From the NCBI RefSeq assembly GCF_003027925.1, contig NZ_PYPS01000021.1, forward strand, positions 1 through 64,000: 64,000 bases of DNA, in the 5' to 3' direction. Shown one piece after another: positions 1-8,189 of this stretch. The notes under the pieces are model-generated. The model did not search any database. It saw nothing but the letters and a program-made list of their open reading frames with translations, and was not told the origin of the DNA. Positions within the stretch are counted from its first letter, which is position 1. Each line of letters opens with the position of its first letter. The DNA comes from Micromonospora sp. RP3T. Its GTDB lineage: Bacteria; Actinomycetota; Actinomycetes; Mycobacteriales; Micromonosporaceae. The position numbers were made by a program, and so were the translations under genes.

Positions 1-295
1 ACCAGCGCCAATCCCGGCCTCCCCGAGTCCCGACGCCCCGCGGAGACGTCGGGCTCAGAGTGCCGAAACGGACCACTGTCGCAGATCACCTGGCGGACGC
101 GTGTCGCACATCAGCCGACGGAGGACAATGGCCGAATGGCTCCATTGCCGATTTCCTCTGTTCTGGATCAAGGCACCGCGCTCCGCGCGCCGCGGGGCGG
201 CAAGCCCGGCCGGCGGCAAGCCGCCCCGGCCGCCTACGGCGCCGGGGCGGTGAGCCACCGACAGCCGCCGGGACACCGCCCCCACGGTCGGGATC
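1..295. other. Left edge, no gene seen
   Basis: No reading frame here has convincing coding character on either strand. The open frames present have compositions typical of chance frames in GC-rich DNA, rich in R, P, A and G. No RNA gene or clear repeat was seen. It may hold the 3' flank of the small leftward gene that follows. Confidence 0.4.
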
Positions 296-520
296 TCAGC
301 TCAGCGCAAGTTCGTCCGGGAAGCGCTCGTGAAGCGCGGCAACCGCATGCTTCAGGCAGTAGTCGAGGCTGTGGCCGTCGACCCTGATCGCCGCACCATC
401 GAGCCGCTGACCCGAGATCACCACGGTCCAGGGCTTGCGCTCCCGCTCCCCATCAATCTTGACCAGACCCATCTCCCCCAGGTGCTCCAGCAGCTCCGGC
501 ACGCACTCATCCCACCGCAT
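296..520 (-). CDS. Small hypothetical protein, 74 aa
   Basis: A short leftward frame with protein-like composition: charged helices, a segment WTVVISGQRLDGAAIRVDG and a C-terminal run SLDYCLKHAVAALHERFP. It resembles the short single-domain unknown proteins common in actinomycetes, but I cannot name a family. No good ribosome binding site precedes ATG 520, and an in-frame stop lies five codons upstream, so the start is probably right if the gene is real. It has no operon partner. It could also be the intact end of a decayed gene, because the next 400 bases contain nothing recognisable. Confidence 0.45.
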   Translation of the reverse strand: MRWDECVPELLEHLGEMGLVKIDGERERKPWTVVISGQRLDGAAIRVDGHSLDYCLKHAVAALHERFPDELALS

Positions 521-954
521 CCACGAATGGGATCACCGAGGCCGCTACGGAAGCCAGCGGGTCGGCCTGATCGTGCGTCAGGGCTTCCGACTGCCGCGCC
601 AGTCCAACCCCGGGACTGGCTTGCCACCGGATCACCGGGTCGCGGCACCAGCTCCACCGCCAGGACGTGCCCGACCTTCCCCCACAGCGGCCGGCCCCGC
701 TCCGGAACCATCAAGCGCCGACCCCTCAGACGGCCGACAGCGGCACAGCGAGCCCGGCCCGAGATAGAGGTCAACTGAGCCGGCACTCAGGGCGTCTCCA
801 GGGCGTCAGGGCGTTGTCAGGGCGTCAAACGCCGCCCAATGTTGACCATGAACGACCATCGACGCCCGGACATAGAACCAGCTCAGAGCCTTGATCGGGT
901 CTCTGAGCTGGTGGGCGACGGACGAGTCGACCTGTACGCCGACTTCTGATCGGG
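521..954. other. Non-coding or decayed stretch
   Basis: Several open frames cross this interval on both strands, but none has convincing protein composition or a start with a ribosome binding site. A leftward frame (418-786) contains a few plausible segments and could be a relic of a longer gene joined to the 74-aa frame. I see no RNA gene, insertion sequence or strong hairpin. Confidence 0.35.
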
Positions 955-987
955 TTGCCGGCATCGACGGGGGGTAGTTTCCTCCGG

Positions 988-1737
988 GTGCCGGAATGGT
1001 TGGAAGCGGGATTCTGGGGTCTGCTGGCCGGGTCCGCCCTGTTGATCGGGGCGGCCGTCGGGTTCTTCGCGCGGGTGCCGCGCCGGGCCACCGCGTCGGT
1101 GATGGCGTTCGGGGCGGGCGTGCTGCTCTCCGCCGTCTCGTTCGAGCTGATCGAGGAGGCGCACGAGCAGGGCGGCCTGCTGCCGGTGGCGATCGGCGCG
1201 GCGGTCGGCGCGCTCACCTACACCGGGGCGAACGTGCTGCTGGCCCGGCACGGGGCGCGGCACCGCAAGCGCTCTGACGACGAGCAGCCCTCCGAGCAGG
1301 AGCAGCCCGGTTCGGGTAACGCGATCGCGGTCGGCGCGCTGCTCGACGGCGTACCGGAATCGGTGGTGATCGGCGCGAGCCTGCTGGCCGGCGGCCCGGT
1401 CAGCTTCGTCACCGTGATCGCGGTCTTCCTCAGCAACGTGCCGGAGGGGTTGTCCAGCGCTGCCGGCATGCGGCAGGCCGGGCGGTCCCGGCGTTACGTG
1501 TTCGGGCTCTGGGCGGCCATCGCGCTGATCTCCGGCGCCGCGTCGCTGGCCGGGTACACGCTGCTCGGCGGCGCCCCGCCGGAGGTGCTGGCCACCATCA
1601 CCGCGCTCGCCGCCGGCGCGATCCTGGCCATGATCACCGACACCATGGTCCCGGAGGCGTTCGAGGACGCCCACCTGCTGGTCGGCCTGATCACGGTGCT
1701 CGGCTTCCTGGTCGCGTTCGCCCTCTCGCACACCTGA
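988..1737 (+). CDS. ZIP-family metal transporter
   Basis: Predicted cytoplasmic-membrane carrier of the ZIP family, which imports zinc or related divalent metals. The sequence shows about eight hydrophobic segments and a hydrophilic E/Q/S-rich loop in the middle, as in other ZIPs. Family-like helix motifs are DGVPES, SNVPEG and DTMVPEAFED. The histidine usual in the HNxPEG motif is absent, so metal specificity is unclear. I prefer GTG 988 (MPEWLEAG) to TTG 955, because a -10-like TAGTTT at 975-980 lies seven bases before it, suggesting a leaderless message. The gene stands alone, with a lipoprotein gene following on the same strand after 72 bases. Confidence 0.85.
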   Translation: MPEWLEAGFWGLLAGSALLIGAAVGFFARVPRRATASVMAFGAGVLLSAVSFELIEEAHEQGGLLPVAIGAAVGALTYTGANVLLARHGARHRKRSDDEQPSEQEQPGSGNAIAVGALLDGVPESVVIGASLLAGGPVSFVTVIAVFLSNVPEGLSSAAGMRQAGRSRRYVFGLWAAIALISGAASLAGYTLLGGAPPEVLATITALAAGAILAMITDTMVPEAFEDAHLLVGLITVLGFLVAFALSHT

Positions 1738-1809
1738 CCGGGCTTAGCCGCGGGTTAAGGATCGCCGACGGAGTCGTGCCGGGGCGGTCGGTCCACCTAG
1801 CATCGGCGG

Positions 1810-2988
1810 GTGCGCGTGAAGTCCGCTGTCTCCCTCCTCGTCCTCGCCCTGGCCACCGCCACGCTGCCCGGGTGCGGCGGCGAGCCGTCCGACCGGACCG
1901 CCCCGGCCGCCACCACCCCGGCCGGCACACCGTCCGGTGCCACCGATGCCACCGCCCCGGCCGCCCCGGCCGCCCCGCCGAGCGCCCGCGCCGGCCTCGG
2001 CACCGCCAAGCCGGGCCCCGGCCCGGCCGCTGTGGCGTTCCGTGCCGGCAACCCGGACGGGCGGGCCACCGTGCCGGCCGAGGCGCGGGCCGTGGACACC
2101 TCGCGTCCGACCCGTACCGTCGGCAGCGGCACGCCGGCGAGCTGCACCTCGGCGGCGGTGGTGAAGGCGGTGGCGGCCGGCGGCATCATCACGTTCGACT
2201 GCGGCCCGGCGCCGGTGACCATCACCATGAAGGCCACCGCCAAGGTGGTGAACGCGCACGGCCCGCGCATCGTGCTGGACGGCGGCGGCAAGGTCACGCT
2301 GAGCGGCGGCGGCAGCCGACGGATCCTCTACCTGAACACCTGCGACCCGGCGCAGGGCTTCACCACCTCGCACTGCCAGAACCAGGACCACCCGCAGCTC
2401 ACCGTGCAGAACCTGACGTTCGCGAACGGCAACTCGACGGGCGAGCGGACCGAGGGCGGCGGGGGCGGCGCGATCTTCGTCCGTGGCGGCCGGGTCAAGG
2501 TGGTCAACTCCCGGTTCGTCGACAACCGCTGCGACCGTACCGGCCCGGATCTGGGTGGCGCCGCGCTGCGGGTGCTCAGCCAGTTCGAGAACAAGCCGGT
2601 GTACGTGGTGGGCAGCACGTTCACCGGCGGCGTGTGCGCCAACGGCGCGGCGTTGAGCAGCATCGGCGTCTCCTGGACGGTGCTGAACAGCGTCTTCCGC
2701 GACAACCAGGCGGTCGGCACCGGCGCGAACCCGGCCCGGGGCGGCACGCCGGGCGGCGGCAGCGGCGGCGCGATCTACTGCGACGGTAACGAGTTCGCGG
2801 TGAAGCTCGCCGGCACGGTCGTCGAGGACAACAGCGCCAACGAGGGCGGCGGCGCCATCTTCTTCGTCAGCAACAACCGCACCGGCACCCTGTCGATCAC
2901 CAGCTCGACCCTGCGCCGCAACCCCAGCCGAGGCTTCGAGACGAAGCCCGGCATCTTCTTCCTCGGCGCCCGCCTCACCCAGGGCTGA
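1810..2988 (+). CDS. Secreted lipoprotein with right-handed beta-helix
   Basis: 392 residues. The N-terminus is a lipoprotein signal peptide with lipobox LPGC at about residues 19-22, so the mature protein should be lipid-anchored outside the membrane. A low-complexity A/P/T linker (to about residue 75) is followed by repeated short beta-strand motifs with Gly/Asn turns (GGGGGAIFVRGG, GGGSGGAIYCDGN, GGGAIFFVSNN). This is the ladder pattern of parallel beta-helix proteins such as pectate-lyase-like or polymorphic-membrane-protein-like folds. No catalytic residues are identifiable, so binding or lyase roles remain open. The start is GTG 1810; a -10-like TAGCAT at 1798-1803 ends six bases upstream, consistent with leaderless translation. 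Confidence 0.75.
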   Translation: MRVKSAVSLLVLALATATLPGCGGEPSDRTAPAATTPAGTPSGATDATAPAAPAAPPSARAGLGTAKPGPGPAAVAFRAGNPDGRATVPAEARAVDTSRPTRTVGSGTPASCTSAAVVKAVAAGGIITFDCGPAPVTITMKATAKVVNAHGPRIVLDGGGKVTLSGGGSRRILYLNTCDPAQGFTTSHCQNQDHPQLTVQNLTFANGNSTGERTEGGGGGAIFVRGGRVKVVNSRFVDNRCDRTGPDLGGAALRVLSQFENKPVYVVGSTFTGGVCANGAALSSIGVSWTVLNSVFRDNQAVGTGANPARGGTPGGGSGGAIYCDGNEFAVKLAGTVVEDNSANEGGGAIFFVSNNRTGTLSITSSTLRRNPSRGFETKPGIFFLGARLTQG

Positions 2989-3036
2989 AGGCCGGGCCCC
3001 CGCTTAACGCCTCCGGTAGAGAAGGGGCACCTTCTC
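2989..3036. repeat. Dispersed GC-rich palindromic repeat, copy 1
   Basis: Immediately after the lipoprotein stop codon and just before the end of the convergent epimerase gene. Read on the minus strand, it contains CCCCTTCTCTACCGGAGGC, then GTTAAGC and a G5/C3 block. This closely matches the element at 45478-45530, which has CCCCTTCCTATACCGAAGGC and GTTAAC. Both copies sit between convergent genes, so a bidirectional terminator or REP-like role is likely. Confidence 0.6.
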
Positions 3037-3046
3037 ACCCCGCTCA

Positions 3047-4129
3047 TCAGTACGGGTTGGGGTGGCCGGGGAGGTGGCCCCTCGGCACGGCAGCCGCGCG
3101 GCCGGGGAGGGTGGGGTCCGTCGACAGGGGTGGGGAGTTCGTTCCCGACCTCGTCGACATGCCGGCGATCAGGTCCTTCAGGGCGGTCACCGTGTCGACC
3201 CGGGGCACCCAGCCGAGGTCCGTCTCGGCCCGCTGCGCGGACATCAGCGGGACGTTCAACGCCAGGTCGACCCAGCCGGTGTCGACCGGTTGCAGCCGGG
3301 CCCGCCAGGTCACCGCCGCCGCGGCGCGCAGCACCGGCACCGCCACCGGCACGGTCCAGCCGTGGAAGTGCCGCGCCACCAGCGCCGGCGTCAGCACCGG
3401 GTCGGTCGCCACGTTGAACGCGCCGCGCGCGTCGCCGAGGACCGCCCGGGCGTACGCGTCGGCCACGTCGTCGGCGTGCACCGCCTGCATCCGGAGCCGT
3501 TTGTGCGAGGGCACCAGCGGGATCCGGCCGTAGCGCAGCAGCCGCACCGGCACCAGCGGGCCGAGGAAGTAGCGGCTGATCTCGGTGCCGGCGTCACGCT
3601 GGAAGATCAGACCCGGCCGCAGCCGGACCACCCGCAGCTCGGGGTGCTCCCGTTGCACGTCGTCCAGCAGCGCCTCCACCTCGGCCTTGTCCCGGCTGTA
3701 CGACGACGTCCGCACCCCGGTCGCCGGCCAGTTCTCGCTGACCGGATGGTCCTTCGGGCCGGGCGCGTAGGTGCCGACGGACGAGGCGTACACCAGGGCG
3801 GGAACGCCGGCCCGGACGGTGGCCTCGACGACCGCGCGGCTGCCGCCGACGTTGGTCCGGTAGAGCGTGCGCCGGTCGTGGCTGGGCTGGATCTGCCAGG
3901 CCAGGTGCACGACCGCCCGGGCCCCGGCGAAGATCCGGACCAGTTCGTCGGCCGCGCGGGGCGCGCCGATGTCGCAGGAGTGCCACTCGACGTCGTCGTA
4001 CGGCTCACCGGCGTCCGGCCCGGGCAGCCGGCGGGCCACCCCGACCAGTTCCGCCCCCGACTCCTGCCGCAGCCGGCGCAGGACCGCCGTGCCCACGTTT
4101 CCGGTCGCCCCCACGATCACGATGCGCAT
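3047..4129 (-). CDS. NAD-dependent epimerase/dehydratase (extended SDR)
   Basis: 360-residue extended short-chain dehydrogenase. The N-terminus MRIVIVGATGNVG is the Rossmann GxxGxxG nucleotide-binding motif, and ASSVGTYAPG followed by SSYSRDK supplies the S/Y/K catalytic pattern around residues 115-150. A C-terminal sugar-binding-like region follows. The family acts on nucleotide sugars or similar carbonyl substrates; the substrate here is unknown. The start ATG 4129 is chosen because it begins exactly at the first beta strand; the open frame extends further upstream without coding character. It is the last leftward gene before the convergent lipoprotein, and a hairpin terminator separates it from the sugar operon upstream. 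Confidence 0.85.
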   Translation of the reverse strand: MRIVIVGATGNVGTAVLRRLRQESGAELVGVARRLPGPDAGEPYDDVEWHSCDIGAPRAADELVRIFAGARAVVHLAWQIQPSHDRRTLYRTNVGGSRAVVEATVRAGVPALVYASSVGTYAPGPKDHPVSENWPATGVRTSSYSRDKAEVEALLDDVQREHPELRVVRLRPGLIFQRDAGTEISRYFLGPLVPVRLLRYGRIPLVPSHKRLRMQAVHADDVADAYARAVLGDARGAFNVATDPVLTPALVARHFHGWTVPVAVPVLRAAAAVTWRARLQPVDTGWVDLALNVPLMSAQRAETDLGWVPRVDTVTALKDLIAGMSTRSGTNSPPLSTDPTLPGRAAAVPRGHLPGHPNPY

Positions 4130-4182
4130 GCCCGGTCCGGTACCCGCTGAACCGGACAGCAACCGCGCGGGAGCGTGACTTC

Positions 4183-4212
4183 CGGCCCGGGCGGGGTAGA
4201 CCGCCCGGGCCG
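4183..4212 (-). terminator. Hairpin terminator of sugar operon
   Basis: A perfect 12-bp inverted repeat, CGGCCCGGGCGG at 4183-4194 and its complement at 4201-4212, with a 6-nt loop. It starts 6 nt after the stop of the leftward secreted-enzyme gene. No T-tract follows, as is common in actinomycetes. Confidence 0.75.
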
Positions 4213-4218
4213 CGCCCG

Positions 4219-6252
4219 TCAGCGCCGGACGAGCGTGAAGCCGCCGGGCAGCACCTCCGCCGGCACCGTGCCACCCCGCACCCGGGTCCGGGAGCGCCGC
4301 ACCCCCTGCGCGTCGTACGTCTCGACGCACGCCGTCCCCCCGCCCGGCACGGTGACCGGGACGGTCCGGGGCGTGCGGGCGGCACTGCGCAGCAGCGCCG
4401 TCGTCGATCCGGTGCCGGCGATCACGTACCGGGAGACGAGCGGTTCGAGCAGGACCGCGTCGACCACGGCGTCCCCGCCGGCCGCGACCGCGACCAGGTC
4501 GACGGCGTCGGCCGGCGCCTCCGCCGGGCCGCTCGGCGTCACCGGCAGCAGCGCGCCGGGGGCCGGCGAGGTCCCCTGCGCGCCGACCCGCCCGTGCCGG
4601 ACGGTGCCCACGGTCCGCGCCCGGCCGTCGGGTGAGGCGGCGGACCACCGGGTGACGGCCCGGCTGCCCGGTCGCAACTCGACCACCGGCAGCACCAGCC
4701 GGGGCTGGTCGGCGGCCGGCAACCGCCAGCGGGCGGTCGCGCCGGCCGGCAGCAGGGCGTACGCGCCGCTGAACGCGGACTCGCCGGTCCACGTCGAGTC
4801 GGGGGTGACCACGTCCGCGCCGTCGGTCAGCGTGGCCTGTTCGGCCTCCACCACGGTCCCGCCTACCCGCGCCACGATCCGGCCCTGCCGGGCCAGCGCC
4901 GCCACCTCGGGGTGGGCGTCAAGCGCCAGCATGCTGAGCAGGCCGTGGATGGTCGACTCGGCGCCGGCGTTGCGGTTGACCGTCCCGTCGCCGGCGATGC
5001 CGTCGACGGTGCGCCCGGTAGCCGGGTCGTACCCGGGCACGCCGGCCGCGTTCGCGCCGAAGTACCAGGCGGCCGTCAGGCCGGCGAGCTGCCGGAACCC
5101 GTCGCGCCCGGTGGCGTCGGCGACGGCGAGCAGCGACTGCACGCGGGAGTCCACGCCGTAGGCGATCTGCGACCGGTCCGTCGGGGTGGGCTGCCGCCCG
5201 TTGTCCGGGCCGCCGGAGGTGAGCAGCCACGGCGTGAAGACGGCCGCGTCGGCCACCGCCGCCGGCAGCAGCCGCCGGTCACCGAGCACCCGCGCGGCGA
5301 CGGCCAGCGCCGCCGGCATCTGCGAACCCCAGGCGTGCCACACCGAACGGGACAGCGCCCAGGGGCGGACCGCGCCGAACGGCCACTCCCGGACGTCCCC
5401 GTCGGCCAGTGCGGCGATGCCCTCGGCGAACCGGCTCAGCGCCCGCCGCGCCCCGGCACCGCCACCGGCCCGCACGTACGCGGCCAGCCCCAGCACGGCC
5501 TCCGCGGTGGCGTCCGCGCCGTCCGCGATCAGCCAGCCGGGCGTCCGCTCGCCGTCGACGACCTGCCACGTGCCGTACCGGACGAGCACCTGGCGGTCCA
5601 ACGCGCCGACCGCGAGGTCGAGCCGCTCGCGCAGGAACGACGCGAACCCGGGGTCGGCGGTACGCCAGGCGGCGTACCCCTCGCCCAGCGCCCAGACGGT
5701 ACGGGCCAGCCAGTACGACGGACCGCTGTCGGACGGGTCGGGCAGCTCGACCGGTTCGGCGCTCGGGTTCAGCGTGCCGTCGGGCTGCATCCAGAGCACC
5801 ACGTTCCCGGCGTCCGGCCCGGTGGCGGTCTGGAGATAGGTCAGGCCCCGCAGCAGGGCGTACGAGGCGTCCCGGCTGGTGGTGGCGCCGGTGGACCGCC
5901 AGTGTCGCAGGTAGACAACGGCGGCGCGGGCGATGTCGTCGGCGTTGTAGGCGCCCTGCCCCCAGGTGTCCGTCGCCGGGTCGTACGCCCCGCCGCCGAC
6001 GCGCCGGAACGTGCCGTCCGGGTTCGGTTCGGCGTACGTCCACAGCACCCCGACCGTCGGCGTGTCGGCGAGCCGGTACGTGGTGTGCCCGGCCTGCGCG
6101 GGCGGGGTGACCCGGTCGAGCAGGAAATCCAGGTGGGACAGGTTCGTCAACGGGTCGGCGGGAGCGGGGGCGGCCCCGGCGGGGGTGGGCTGCGCCAGCA
6201 GCGGTCCGGCCAGCGCGAGGCTGCCGCCCAGCAGGAGGGATCGGCGTTTCAT
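4219..6252 (-). CDS. Secreted (alpha/alpha)-barrel protein, likely carbohydrate-active
   Basis: 677 residues. The N-terminus MKRRSLLLGGSLALAG looks like a twin-arginine signal peptide, so the protein should be exported folded. The body (about residues 40-470) is mostly helical with recurring W, Y and AVLGLAAY-type segments, as in (alpha/alpha)6 toroid glycosidases. A C-terminal beta-rich portion (about 475-677, beginning VVEAEQATL) resembles a carbohydrate-binding module. No known catalytic signature can be assigned. It is the last gene of the LacI-controlled operon, 18 nt after the GH130 gene, which suggests it cleaves the polysaccharide whose fragments are imported and processed by its neighbours. 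Substrate is unknown; mannan or another beta-glycan is a guess from GH130. Confidence 0.65.
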   Translation of the reverse strand: MKRRSLLLGGSLALAGPLLAQPTPAGAAPAPADPLTNLSHLDFLLDRVTPPAQAGHTTYRLADTPTVGVLWTYAEPNPDGTFRRVGGGAYDPATDTWGQGAYNADDIARAAVVYLRHWRSTGATTSRDASYALLRGLTYLQTATGPDAGNVVLWMQPDGTLNPSAEPVELPDPSDSGPSYWLARTVWALGEGYAAWRTADPGFASFLRERLDLAVGALDRQVLVRYGTWQVVDGERTPGWLIADGADATAEAVLGLAAYVRAGGGAGARRALSRFAEGIAALADGDVREWPFGAVRPWALSRSVWHAWGSQMPAALAVAARVLGDRRLLPAAVADAAVFTPWLLTSGGPDNGRQPTPTDRSQIAYGVDSRVQSLLAVADATGRDGFRQLAGLTAAWYFGANAAGVPGYDPATGRTVDGIAGDGTVNRNAGAESTIHGLLSMLALDAHPEVAALARQGRIVARVGGTVVEAEQATLTDGADVVTPDSTWTGESAFSGAYALLPAGATARWRLPAADQPRLVLPVVELRPGSRAVTRWSAASPDGRARTVGTVRHGRVGAQGTSPAPGALLPVTPSGPAEAPADAVDLVAVAAGGDAVVDAVLLEPLVSRYVIAGTGSTTALLRSAARTPRTVPVTVPGGGTACVETYDAQGVRRSRTRVRGGTVPAEVLPGGFTLVRR

Positions 6253-6270
6253 GGGGGTCTCCTCGGGGCG

Positions 6271-7341
6271 TCAGGGGGTGTGGTCGAGCCGGGCGACGCC
6301 GATCTTCGTGTCCGCCATTCCGTAGAACACGAACCGCACGCCGTCGACCTCCTCGATCGCGGTGGGGAAGACGACGTTGGGCACGGTGCCGGCCTTCTCG
6401 TCCTCGGTGTCCGGCACGAGGATGGGCTCGGCGGTGCGGGCCAGCACCCGGGCCGGGTCGGCCGGGTCCAGCAGCATCGCCCCGGCGGCGTACTCGACGC
6501 GTTGGGTGGTCGGGTCCCAGCCGCTGGGGACGTGGCCGGTCACCCCGTGGTGGAGCAGCAGCCAGCCCTCCGGCACCCGCAGCGGCGGCGGGCCGGCCCC
6601 GATCTTCAGCGCCTCGTAGGGGAACTCGGACATGGCCACGCACCGGTGGTGCCGGGGCCGGGCCAGCGCGGTGATGTCGGCGTGCACCTCGTCCGCCGGC
6701 ACGTACGAGATCCAGATGCCGGGGCGCTCGTCGGTGGTGCCGGCCGGCAGGTGCACGCCCTCGCCGGGGCGGAACCAGCCGAGGTCCCACATCGGCCGGT
6801 GCAGCATGGCGTAGCAGGGCCGGCCGTCCGGGCCGGGCACCGGTTCGGGGAAGAACACCGCGTCCTTGTTGGGGAACAGGTTGAGGTCGGTGTCCAGGTC
6901 GGGCTGGTAGGCGAACTGCACCGGCCCGAGCCGCCGCCAGGTGCGCAGGTCGGTGGAGACGGCCAACGCGAGGCGGGGGCCGAGCGGCCCGTACGCCACG
7001 TACGTCATCAGGTGCTGGCCGAGGTCCGGCACCCAGGTGGTGCGCGGGTCCTCCACCCCGGCGTTGTGCAGGCCGCGTTCCCAGCCCTCGTCCGGGGCCA
7101 GCACGACGCCGTGCCGGCGCACGCCGACCGGTACGCCGTCGCGCAGTTCCACCTCGGCGAGCCCGACGCGGGACACGTTGCCGTCGGCGACCAGCCGGGG
7201 CAGCAGGTGCAGCCGGCCGTCCGGGGTTCGGCCGCTCGCCGGGTTGAGCACGCCGGCGGCCTCGAACGGTTCGGCCGGGTCGGGCGCCATCAGCACGCCC
7301 AGCCGGGTCAGCGTGTACGGGACAGTGGTCGAGACAGGCAT
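6271..7341 (-). CDS. GH130 family glycoside phosphorylase/hydrolase
   Basis: 356 residues without a signal peptide, so cytoplasmic. It has the five-bladed beta-propeller look of GH130, with the conserved block AGVEDPR at residues 94-100, FPNKDAVFFPE, and a C-terminal VVFPTAIEEVDG...FYGMAD segment. The family phosphorolyses or hydrolyses beta-mannosides (beta-1,4- or beta-1,2-linked) and related oligosaccharides. Its place directly after the two permease genes (1-nt gap) indicates that it processes the imported oligosaccharide. Whether it is a phosphorylase or a hydrolase cannot be decided by eye. Confidence 0.85.
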   Translation of the reverse strand: MPVSTTVPYTLTRLGVLMAPDPAEPFEAAGVLNPASGRTPDGRLHLLPRLVADGNVSRVGLAEVELRDGVPVGVRRHGVVLAPDEGWERGLHNAGVEDPRTTWVPDLGQHLMTYVAYGPLGPRLALAVSTDLRTWRRLGPVQFAYQPDLDTDLNLFPNKDAVFFPEPVPGPDGRPCYAMLHRPMWDLGWFRPGEGVHLPAGTTDERPGIWISYVPADEVHADITALARPRHHRCVAMSEFPYEALKIGAGPPPLRVPEGWLLLHHGVTGHVPSGWDPTTQRVEYAAGAMLLDPADPARVLARTAEPILVPDTEDEKAGTVPNVVFPTAIEEVDGVRFVFYGMADTKIGVARLDHTP

Positions 7342-7342
7342 G

Positions 7343-8188
7343 TCAACCTTTCACACCGGAACCGATGTCGGTGGAGATGAAGTGTCGTTGGAAGGCCACG
7401 AAGAGGCCGACGGCCGGCGCGGCGAGCACACAGGCGCCGGCCAGCACCGCGCCGTACGGGTTGGCGGCGCGGGCCGCCACGTTGCTGATGTAGTTGGCCA
7501 GCGAGACCGCCAGCGGCTGCATGTCCGCCTGCTTGGTGATCAGGAACGGCCAGAGGAACTCGTTCCACGGCCCGATGAAGGTGAGCAGCACCGCGGTCAG
7601 CAGCGCGGGGCGGACCAGCGGCAACGCCACCGACCAGAGCACCCGCAGCTCGCCGGCGCCGTCGATGCGGGCGGCGGCGAACAGCTCGTCCGGCAGTTGC
7701 AGGAAGAACTGCCGGAAGACGAAGACCGCGGTGGTGTTGATCGCGAACGGCAGGATCATCCCGAGGTAGGAGTCGGCCAGCCCGTACCCGCGCACGATCA
7801 GCACGTAGAGCGGGATCAGCAGGAGCTGGAACGGGATCACCTGGACCAGCAGCACCAGCGCGAACAGCGTGCCCCGGCCGCGGAACCGCAGCCGGGCCAG
7901 CGCGTAGCCGGCGAGCACCCCGAAGACCACGGTGCCGAGGATGACGCCGCCGGTGAAGACGCCCGAGTTGATCAGCGAGCCGAGCAGGTCGACCCGGGAG
8001 TTGATGTCCCGGTAGTTGTCCAGGGTGAGCCCGGAGGTGGGGAACGCCCCGGCGACCGAGGTGTCCGGTTCGGCCTGGAGGCTGCCGATCAGCATGTAGT
8101 AGAAGGGGAAGAGGAACAGCAGGGCCCCGGCGAACAGCACCACGTGGCGCAGCAGCCCCGGCCACCGGGCGGTGGAGGTCGGTGTCAC
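7343..8188 (-). CDS. Sugar ABC transporter permease, MalG type
   Basis: 281-residue inner-membrane permease of the CUT1 carbohydrate family with six hydrophobic helices. The cytoplasmic EAA loop, which contacts the ATPase, is readable as AARIDGAGELRVLWSVALPL at about residues 170-190. The start is GTG 8188, one base after the stop of the MalF-type gene, so translation is coupled. No dedicated ATPase gene exists in this operon. A shared multiple-sugar ATPase (MsiK type) encoded elsewhere is the usual actinomycete solution. Confidence 0.9.
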   Translation of the reverse strand: MTPTSTARWPGLLRHVVLFAGALLFLFPFYYMLIGSLQAEPDTSVAGAFPTSGLTLDNYRDINSRVDLLGSLINSGVFTGGVILGTVVFGVLAGYALARLRFRGRGTLFALVLLVQVIPFQLLLIPLYVLIVRGYGLADSYLGMILPFAINTTAVFVFRQFFLQLPDELFAAARIDGAGELRVLWSVALPLVRPALLTAVLLTFIGPWNEFLWPFLITKQADMQPLAVSLANYISNVAARAANPYGAVLAGACVLAAPAVGLFVAFQRHFISTDIGSGVKG

Positions 8189-8189
8189 G

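Noticed and set aside
329..786. Overlapping open frames on both strands near the left edge
   Set aside because: No consistent protein character and no ribosome binding site; only the 74-aa leftward frame was kept, with low confidence.
4912..7380. An 822-residue rightward open frame across the secreted enzyme and GH130 genes
   Set aside because: Repetitive G/R/P/V composition and no motif; the leftward genes explain the region.
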